A stretch of DNA of 6,418 nucleotides from NCBI GenBank assembly GCA_025458365.1, contig JALOSP010000127.1, positions 1-6,418 of the forward strand, given 5' to 3'. A program made the translations under genes and the position numbers. This DNA comes from Hyphomonadaceae bacterium (GTDB lineage Bacteria; Pseudomonadota; Alphaproteobacteria; Caulobacterales; Aquidulcibacteraceae). This document shows positions 1-6,418 of this stretch, one piece after another (position 1 is the first letter of the stretch; each line of letters starts with the position of its first letter). The notes beneath the pieces are model-generated. The model saw only the letters and a list, made by a program, of their open reading frames with translations. It was not told the origin of the DNA and searched no databases.

Positions 1-13
1 CCATCGATGCTGG

Positions 14-19
14 CCTCCC
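14..19 (-). promoter_or_regulatory. Shine-Dalgarno of a probable leftward gene starting at the window edge
   Basis: Read on the minus strand, GGGAGG (19 to 14) is followed after 9 nt by ATG at 4 to 2, which is ideal ribosome-binding-site spacing. If correct, a minus-strand gene begins at base 4 and lies outside the window. Another possible minus-strand ATG at 35-33 reads into the same edge but has no comparable Shine-Dalgarno. In many alphaproteobacteria a chorismate mutase gene is followed by an aminotransferase and prephenate dehydrogenase genes, but only four bases of this gene are visible, so its identity is unknown. Confidence 0.35.
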
Positions 20-35
20 GCCCAGCAGCAAGCAT

Positions 36-95
36 GAATCACAATCCGACCCCCAGGGGAATCCCAATTCGATTCAGATCGCACCTGACAGACTC
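36..95. promoter_or_regulatory. Cluster of four GANTC (CcrM-type) methylation sites
   Basis: GAATC at 36-40, GAATC at 59-63, GATTC at 71-75 and GACTC at 91-95 put four GANTC sites within 60 bp. By eye I find only about six more in the remaining 6.3 kb. In Caulobacter-like bacteria GANTC is methylated by CcrM, and the factor GcrA uses such sites at cell-cycle promoters. The cluster lies just upstream of the probable leftward gene start at base 4, where a promoter is expected. The sites are seen directly; a regulatory role is inferred. No convincing -35/-10 pair could be assigned. Confidence 0.45.
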
Positions 96-98
96 TAG

Positions 99-197
99 CT
101 GTCATCCCGGCCGCAGCGTCGCGCAGAGCCGGGACCTCCGGACCAGCGGGCCGAACCTCCCGAGGTCCCGGATACGCTTCGCGTTCCGGGACGACAG
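99..197. repeat. Imperfect palindromic intergenic repeat (REP/MITE-like)
   Basis: The 99-bp element has near-inverted ends: CTGTCATCCCGG at 99-110 and CCGGGACGACAG at 186-197, 11 of 12 positions complementary. It also has an inner perfect 10-bp inverted repeat, CCGGGACCTC at 129-138 with GAGGTCCCGG at 162-171. The right half contains GGATACGCTTCGCGTTCCGGG, itself a small hairpin. Repeats built on GTCATCCCGG ... CCGGGA are familiar in intergenic spaces of alphaproteobacterial genomes. It encodes nothing, and its RNA would fold into a long cruciform stem. It lies about 90 bp beyond the end of the chorismate mutase gene, so it may stabilise or end that transcript, although no T-run follows. Only one copy is in this window. 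Confidence 0.7.
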
Positions 198-288
198 GGT
201 TCAGGATCGAAAATCACTTCGGCCTGACCACGGTGGTTGACCTCAATTCAATGCGTCCCAAGGTACAGCAAACGCGGTCCATGCTGCC

Positions 289-1029
289 TCACGCCAGCGC
301 ATAGGCTCCGACCAGGCGCACGGTTGCAGGCAGCGCGCGCCCGGCGCCGAAGAACCCGTCCACGGCGCGCAATTCCAGACCGCCGGAGGCTTCCAGCACC
401 CGGCCCCCCAGACCGGCCATGGCAGCCGGTGGTCCGGCCAGCAGAGAGACGTCGCCGCCGGCTTCTTCTGGCGCCATGGCCGCGATGCACCAGGCCTCGA
501 TCGGGGCGCCGGTGTCCACCGCCGGGCTGGCCGCGCAGACGTGAAGCCCGGCATAGGTTGGTGCGCGCAACAGTGCCCACCACGCCATGGCCGCGCCGCG
601 ATCACCACCACTGGCGGGCAGGACGGCCACCGCATTGGGTGTGTCGCGCACATGATCGAGCGCGCGGGCTGCGTCAGCTACAATCGAGACCCCGCTGGCC
701 GCGCCAAAGGCCAGCCTGGCTGCCGCCGCACACTCCACCAGGCTGACCACGCTCATCCCGCCCTGTGCGGCCAGATTGGACGCGATCATCGCGCGCCACA
801 CGGTTGCCGCCAGCCATGGGTCCAGCTCCGGTTCGGCCACCCGCACGGTGCGCAGGATCGCGACCTCACGCGCAGGGCGCCAGCCGAAGCCCAGATTGCC
901 TTCTGCCCGCTTGGCATCGGCCACGGCTGCGGCCAGCCCGGACCGGCGGGCCATCAGCCGGGCAAGTTCGCGGTCGATCCCGTCAATCTCGGCGCGCAGT
1001 GCGGCCATATCAGCGTGTGTCTGGCTCAT
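289..1029 (-). CDS. Chorismate mutase (AroQ-type) domain protein with divergent C-terminal half
   Basis: This 246-aa protein probably converts chorismate to prephenate in the cytoplasm, feeding phenylalanine and tyrosine synthesis. Residues 8-95 match the all-helical AroQ fold. By alignment with the E. coli P-protein mutase, the active-site residues appear kept: Arg12, Arg29, Lys40, Arg54, Glu55 and Gln89. Residues from about 95 to 246 are rich in Ala and Gly and contain VAVLPASGGD (near 134), in a place reminiscent of the GVVPIENS segment of prephenate dehydratase, but the dehydratase TRF-type catalytic motif and an ACT domain are not visible. I read this half as a degenerate dehydratase-like domain of unknown activity. 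The ATG overlaps the original proB stop as ATGA, with GGTGGGTGG just upstream as ribosome binding site, so it was built to be translated after proB. The mutase assignment is solid; the C-terminal reading is tentative. Confidence 0.85.
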   Translation of the reverse strand: MSQTHADMAALRAEIDGIDRELARLMARRSGLAAAVADAKRAEGNLGFGWRPAREVAILRTVRVAEPELDPWLAATVWRAMIASNLAAQGGMSVVSLVECAAAARLAFGAASGVSIVADAARALDHVRDTPNAVAVLPASGGDRGAAMAWWALLRAPTYAGLHVCAASPAVDTGAPIEAWCIAAMAPEEAGGDVSLLAGPPAAMAGLGGRVLEASGGLELRAVDGFFGAGRALPATVRLVGAYALA

Positions 1030-1156
1030 GATCCACCCACCAGCACCAGATCATCGCGATGGACCAAAGCCGGGCGGCCCGACCAGCCGAGGATCGCCTC
1101 GACCTCTTCTGTCTTGCGCCCGGCAATCCGGCGCGCATCGGATGCGGCATAGGCTG

Positions 1157-3735
<2,579 letters not shown>

Positions 3736-3746
<11 letters not shown>

Positions 3747-4146
3747 CGAGTTTTCCCTTTCCATAGGGACGGACAAGGACAGACAATATGTCTTCGAAAC
3801 CCTCATCGCGATGCCGCATCGCCATGGCGATTCTGGGATCGGCATGGGATTGCCGGAACATGATCTGGCTGGGGAACCAGGTGACCAGCACCGCATCCCA
3901 GTGCTCTTGCCGACCGGCAAATGTGTGCAGCACACGACCCGCCTGGAGCGTTTTTGCCCCAATGTCGTCAGAGATCGGCTTCAGCGCTTTGCGGTAGCCC
4001 AACAGGGACCGGTCAGCCTGTCCGTCCGGAAGATCGCGGCGCAACCGAATGAGTGACATCAACACAAACGGCTGATCATCCGGCAAGACTTCAAGCGCAC
4101 GCCGTGCATGCGGCTCAAGCGGGAAGACAACCGATTGGGGCACCAC
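3736..4146 (-). CDS. DUF1330-like alpha/beta-barrel protein, single module (second gene of cluster)
   Basis: Function unknown. The 136-aa protein carries one module at about 25-127: QPFVLMSLIRLRRD (25-38) with PDG just after, GRVL (70-73), HWDAVLVTWFPS (82-93), then ADPRIAMAMRHRDEGFED (102-119). SLIRLRRDxPDG matches the first module of the upstream 280-aa protein at 11 of 12 positions, and the ADPRI motif matches that protein's second module. The start is taken as GTG 4146; an in-frame TAG lies just upstream, so translation can begin only here, at the next GTG (4143), or further inside. No clear Shine-Dalgarno is seen. The N-terminal FPLEP aligns with FNLEP and FLIEP of its neighbours, which supports the start. 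It begins 56 nt after the upstream gene ends and overlaps the next start by 11 nt. No signal peptide or membrane segment is visible, so it is probably cytoplasmic. Confidence 0.72.
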
Positions 4147-4202
4147 TGAAGACTAGCCAATGGCTTGTGGCATGCAACGCGAGAAAGCAGCTTACTATGC
4201 GG

Positions 4203-5045
4203 TTAGACTGACAGCAGGTCCTTGTTTGCAGTCGTGCTTTCGCTGGCCAAGATCGCGACGCTGTCTTCAATCGCCGCCATTCGCATGGCTGACGCCGCTA
4301 TGATCCTCGGATCGGCCAGCATGCGTTCAAGGATGTCAAGGCTCCGGTACCGGACGACATTGATGAAGTCCCAACGCTGGTCGGTTCCGATGAAGGTGCA
4401 GGCGATACTGTCGTTGAGGATGATCTCGCCGCCCTGTTCGGCTGCAACTGCGTTGAACATCATGCACCAGCCCGCATAAGCGGCACGTGCCAGCCACGGG
4501 CTGCGATCCTGACGCAGCCTGAGCCCGCTGAGCCAGATGAAAGGCGTGCCTCGTGGAAGGCAGCGGGCTGCAGCAACCACCGGCCCCATGTGGGCAACCT
4601 CGCTGACATCCTTCACTGGCGGCCCGTAATCGTCCGCAGAGGCGGGACTGTGTCCGTCAAACGGCGTCGGCACGGTCATGATAGTCGGCGATTGCTCGAT
4701 GGCGTCGCGACGCAGGGCGACATGATCGAGCCAGCGCTCGTCGCCGAGGAACCGCAAAGCAGCCTTGCGATCAGGAAACTCGGTGATGATCAGCCGGTCC
4801 CAAGTCCCGGGCGAGGCGCTGCTGGAGGCCAGGACCCTGGTCTCGGTCAGGACAGTACCGCTTGCATCTTCGCGGATGCGCGCCAGCGCCTCGTCCCATT
4901 GCCGCATTGCCCGGTCCGTGGTGCCGTCTGGCTGGTCGCGCCGCAAGCGGATCAGACTGACAAACCGGATTGGCACACCGTCAGGAACGTCGCGTGCTGC
5001 ACGATAGGCAGACGGTGTCGGTTCAAGGTTGAAGTATCGATCCAT
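4203..5045 (-). CDS. Tandem two-module DUF1330-like alpha/beta-barrel protein (first gene of cluster)
   Basis: Function unknown. The 280-aa protein has two copies of the module found singly in the next two genes. Module 1 spans about 25-125: IRFVSLIRLRRDQPDG (26-41), TWDRLIITEFPD (81-92), HVALRRDAIEQ (108-118). Module 2 spans about 167-267: TPFIWLSGLRLRQD (167-180), RWDFINVVRYRS (224-235), ADPRII then RMAAIEDSVAIL (255-266). A linker of about 40 residues, rich in Pro, Asp and Ser near 126-145, joins them. Known alpha/beta-barrel domains of this type form dimers; two modules in one chain could form an internal pseudo-dimer, which is inference. The start ATG 5045 is followed by RYFNLEP, matching the leaders of the paralogues; no strong Shine-Dalgarno is seen (GTGGG 4 nt upstream). 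It is the first gene of the leftward run, so its promoter should lie in the 480-bp space to its right. Confidence 0.78.
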   Translation of the reverse strand: MDRYFNLEPTPSAYRAARDVPDGVPIRFVSLIRLRRDQPDGTTDRAMRQWDEALARIREDASGTVLTETRVLASSSASPGTWDRLIITEFPDRKAALRFLGDERWLDHVALRRDAIEQSPTIMTVPTPFDGHSPASADDYGPPVKDVSEVAHMGPVVAAARCLPRGTPFIWLSGLRLRQDRSPWLARAAYAGWCMMFNAVAAEQGGEIILNDSIACTFIGTDQRWDFINVVRYRSLDILERMLADPRIIAASAMRMAAIEDSVAILASESTTANKDLLSV

Positions 5046-5390
5046 TGCCCACGACCGGCATCGTTGTCAGCACAACCACAACGACTGCGATTATGAAGGA
5101 AGTTTGACCGAACCCGCTAAGGGTGGCAACCCGGAGAAACCAGCGCATAACGCATTTACGGGATGCAATGGCGCTCTGATCCGAAGTCTGACTCGTCAAC
5201 ACGAGATCGCACGGGCCAAAAAGAACATTTCGAATGCAATACGTTAAGCTCGGTTCGATGGCAAAACCGGTGCCGACCCTTGTCTGACAGACGCCAGATC
5301 CGGCCACCTCGGGCACAAGGGAACGTGAGAGCGAATGGAGCGATTGCCGCGCGGTCGCGCGCGACATGACAGACTTGTGAATTGCGACTG

Positions 5391-5419
5391 ATGAACAAAC
5401 TGCGTTTTGTTCATTTTTT
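5391..5419 (+). promoter_or_regulatory. 9-bp dyad followed by T-run: weak terminator/attenuator or operator
   Basis: ATGAACAAA (5391-5399) and TTTGTTCAT (5406-5414) form a perfect 9-bp inverted repeat with a 6-nt loop, and five more T residues follow (to 5419). The shape is that of an intrinsic terminator read rightward, but the stem has only two G/C pairs and would be weak. The symmetry would equally suit an operator for a dimeric repressor. It lies about 110 nt upstream of the small secreted protein gene. No gene reads into it, so a terminator role would require an unannotated transcript starting further left. Confidence 0.4.
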
Positions 5420-5426
5420 CTCTTGC

Positions 5427-5483
5427 GCAATGCGACGTGATGAGGCATTGCTTTCAGTGACTGAAGCGTCATGAATGACGTCA
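5427..5483. promoter_or_regulatory. Stacked inverted repeats upstream of the small secreted protein gene
   Basis: Three dyads follow one another here. GCAATGC (5427-5433) and GCATTGC (5445-5451) are perfect 7-bp arms 11 nt apart. CGTCAT-GA-ATGACG occupies 5467-5480. TGACGTCA, a perfect 8-bp palindrome, occupies 5476-5483 and overlaps the previous one. AGCGTCA also occurs as direct copies at 5465-5471 and 5483-5489. This sits 43-100 nt before the ATG at 5526, where promoter and operator elements belong. No known regulator box is recognised with confidence, and no clear -35/-10 pair was found. Individual short dyads can arise by chance; the grouping is the argument. Confidence 0.4.
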
Positions 5484-5525
5484 GCGTCAACTACGCCGCC
5501 AACACCGGACCAGGAGCTCCTCCCC

Positions 5526-5831
5526 ATGCGCTTTGCAATCGCCTCCCTCATCGCCGCCACCGCCCTGATCTCCACGGCTGCCGTGGCAGAGTTCTCCAAT
5601 GTCGTGACTGCCAAGCTCGAAGCACCGACCGCGACCGCGCAGGTCATTGCTGCGGGAGCCGCCTGGAATTGCGTCGGGGACACCTGTGTCGCACGGCTTG
5701 AGCGCCGGACACCGGTCGTGCGCGACTGCCGCCAGCTGGCCCGCGAAGTCGGCCGCGTGAAGGAATTCCGTGTCGGTACCCTGGCCATGGCCGAAGCCGA
5801 CATCGCCAAGTGCAACGAGTCAGCCCGCTGA
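5526..5831 (+). CDS. Small exported four-cysteine protein of unknown function
   Basis: The 101-aa product begins with a clear Sec signal peptide: MRF, a hydrophobic run to about residue 19, and an AVA cleavage motif (19-21) before Glu22, leaving an 80-aa periplasmic or secreted protein. The mature part has the core WNCVGDTC (47-54), a basic stretch, then RDCRQLAREVG (66-76), and ends with IAKCN near the C-terminus. Cysteines 49, 54, 68 and 96 could form two disulfides in the periplasm. The WNC-x-G-x-x-C / C-x-x-LA-x-x-VG / KCN pattern resembles small Caulobacter-type proteins I recall as the CC_3452 family, but this is from memory and their role is unknown. The start is set at 5526 because AGGAG (5512-5516) lies 9 nt upstream and the signal peptide begins there; upstream in-frame ATGs give no sensible N-terminus. 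It appears monocistronic, ending at the terminator near 5913. Confidence 0.85.
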   Translation: MRFAIASLIAATALISTAAVAEFSNVVTAKLEAPTATAQVIAAGAAWNCVGDTCVARLERRTPVVRDCRQLAREVGRVKEFRVGTLAMAEADIAKCNESAR

Positions 5832-5912
5832 CACCGGTCGGGTCTGCCCCCCCAGCAGGCCATGATCACCACTTTTCCGGGTTGCCTGTCCCCTCAGCAT
5901 CTCCGGCCCTTC

Positions 5913-5945
5913 AGGGCAGCCACTCCTCCGGTGGCTGCCCTTTTT
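5913..5945 (+). terminator. Strong intrinsic terminator
   Basis: AGGGCAGCCAC (5913-5923) pairs perfectly with GTGGCTGCCCT (5931-5941) around a 7-nt loop, giving an 11-bp GC-rich stem followed by TTTTT (5941-5945). It lies 81 nt after the stop of the small secreted protein gene and ends its transcript before the ABC exporter gene. Read on the other strand no T-run follows the stem, so it acts rightward only. Confidence 0.92.
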
Positions 5946-6044
5946 CTGTTGCGGGCACAGCCTCAAGTGCATCAGCCAGAGACCCCGCTCACGATGACAT
6001 CGCGCGCAATTTGCGTTGTCTTCCAGACATGATAGGGGCCGGTT

Positions 6045-6418
6045 ATGGATGGATCGACCCTGCCCCCAAACACCCCGACAGCTCCTGCCAGTGGCCGCCC
6101 CGGAATGGGCGCGCAGTTCGCCGCCGGCCTGGGGGAAGCCGCCCGCAAGCGTGAAGGCAGCCGGGAACTGGCCCTGCTGGGCCATCTGTGGCCCTATCTG
6201 AAACGGCGCCGGATGGAACTCCTGCTGGCACTGACCTTTCTGGTGCTCGCCGCCGGGGCAACCCTGGCTTTGCCGGCGGCAGCCAGAATCCTGGTGGACG
6301 GCGGCTTTCAGAGCGGCAGCGAAGAGGCAACCAATCGCGGCTTTGCAGGCCTGATCGGTGTTGCTGTCGCCATGGCACTGTTTTCCGCCACACGATATTA
6401 TTTCGTCACCCGGCTTGG
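6045..6418 (+). CDS. MsbA-type ABC exporter subunit, N-terminal part (runs off the window)
   Basis: The first 124 codons are visible and the frame is open to the window end. After a proline-rich cytoplasmic leader (1-40), the sequence LWPYLKRRR (48-56) leads into a first membrane helix at about 57-79 and then ILVDGGF (82-88), a typical loop after TM1 in half-size ABC exporters. A second hydrophobic segment (100-115) is followed by TRYYFVTRLG, the conserved start of the long TM2/coupling region (usually continuing GERVxADLR). The membrane-fused ATPase domain would follow outside. Such proteins act as homo- or heterodimers in the inner membrane and export lipids, drugs or peptides; the substrate cannot be told from here. 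ATG 6045 is supported by AGGGG (6034-6038) 6 nt upstream. Its promoter should lie in the 99 nt after the terminator. Confidence 0.85.
   Translation, partial: MDGSTLPPNTPTAPASGRPGMGAQFAAGLGEAARKREGSRELALLGHLWPYLKRRRMELLLALTFLVLAAGATLALPAAARILVDGGFQSGSEEATNRGFAGLIGVAVAMALFSATRYYFVTRL

Larger units (their letters stand above)
5046..5525. other. 480-bp divergent intergenic region without a convincing gene
   Basis: This space separates the leftward module/obg cluster from the rightward small secreted protein gene and must carry promoters for both. It looks less GC-rich than the flanking genes. Open frames here (for example minus 5490-5023 and plus 5029-5247) lack homology, sensible composition or ribosome binding sites. 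A leftward TCATAAT (5093-5087, minus strand) resembles a -10 box about 42 nt before the 5045 start, but no good -35 precedes it. GTCGCGCGCGAC at 5354-5365 is a perfect 12-bp palindrome. The right third holds the stacked dyads described separately. No tRNA or known ncRNA was recognised; a small RNA ending at the hairpin and T-run near 5419 is possible but unproven. Confidence 0.6.

Noticed and set aside
237..746. Arginine/proline-rich plus-strand open frame opposite the chorismate mutase
   Set aside because: Typical antisense shadow in GC-rich DNA; the minus-strand protein has clear homology.
3747..3962. Longer version of the 140-aa module protein starting at 3962
   Set aside because: The extra residues lie in the antiframe of the 136-aa gene and resemble nothing; a good ribosome binding site supports the start at 3746.
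5023..5490. 155-codon minus-strand frame filling the divergent spacer
   Set aside because: Composition and lack of motifs look non-coding, and it overlaps the start of the supported 280-aa gene in another frame; the short hydrophobic stretch near its end is explained by GT-rich DNA.

Overview
The window looks like chromosomal DNA from a GC-rich alphaproteobacterium, most likely from the Caulobacterales/Maricaulales/Hyphomonadales area. The clues are the high GC in third codon positions, the obg-proB gene pair, a chorismate mutase that follows as a separate small gene, a tiny secreted four-cysteine protein of a type I associate with Caulobacter relatives, a dispersed palindrome built on GTCATCCCGG, and clustered GANTC (CcrM-type) sites. 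The exact genus cannot be read from the sequence.

Layout. Bases 1-288 are non-coding. They hold a cluster of GANTC sites, a 99-bp imperfect palindromic repeat, and a strong Shine-Dalgarno at the left edge that probably serves a leftward gene just outside. From 5045 down to 289 everything is on the minus strand, in transcription order: a 280-aa protein with two DUF1330-like alpha/beta-barrel modules; a 136-aa protein with one module; a 140-aa protein with one module; the GTPase Obg (370 aa); glutamate 5-kinase ProB; and a chorismate mutase-domain protein. Several junctions are tight: 11 nt overlap between the two small module genes, GTGA between obg and proB, and ATGA between the original proB end and the chorismate mutase gene. 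Bases 5046-5525 form a long divergent intergenic region with stacked dyads. To its right, on the plus strand, come a small exported protein (5526-5831), a strong intrinsic terminator (5913-5945), and the start of an MsbA-type ABC exporter subunit that runs off the window (from 6045).

Main observations. (1) proB is broken. The kinase domain is complete, but an apparent deletion of about 49 nt in the kinase-PUA linker shifts the frame, so the protein ends with 26 unrelated residues while the PUA domain lies intact and open in another reading frame. (2) Three adjacent genes carry four diverged copies of one alpha/beta-barrel module next to obg, a local family expansion with no assigned function. 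(3) Four GANTC sites lie within 60 bp in front of the probable gene start at the left edge, which suggests cell-cycle methylation control.

Functionally the core genes are housekeeping: Obg in ribosome assembly and growth control, ProB in the first step of proline synthesis, and chorismate mutase in phenylalanine/tyrosine synthesis. The DUF1330-like genes and the small secreted protein have no known role that can be derived from this sequence.
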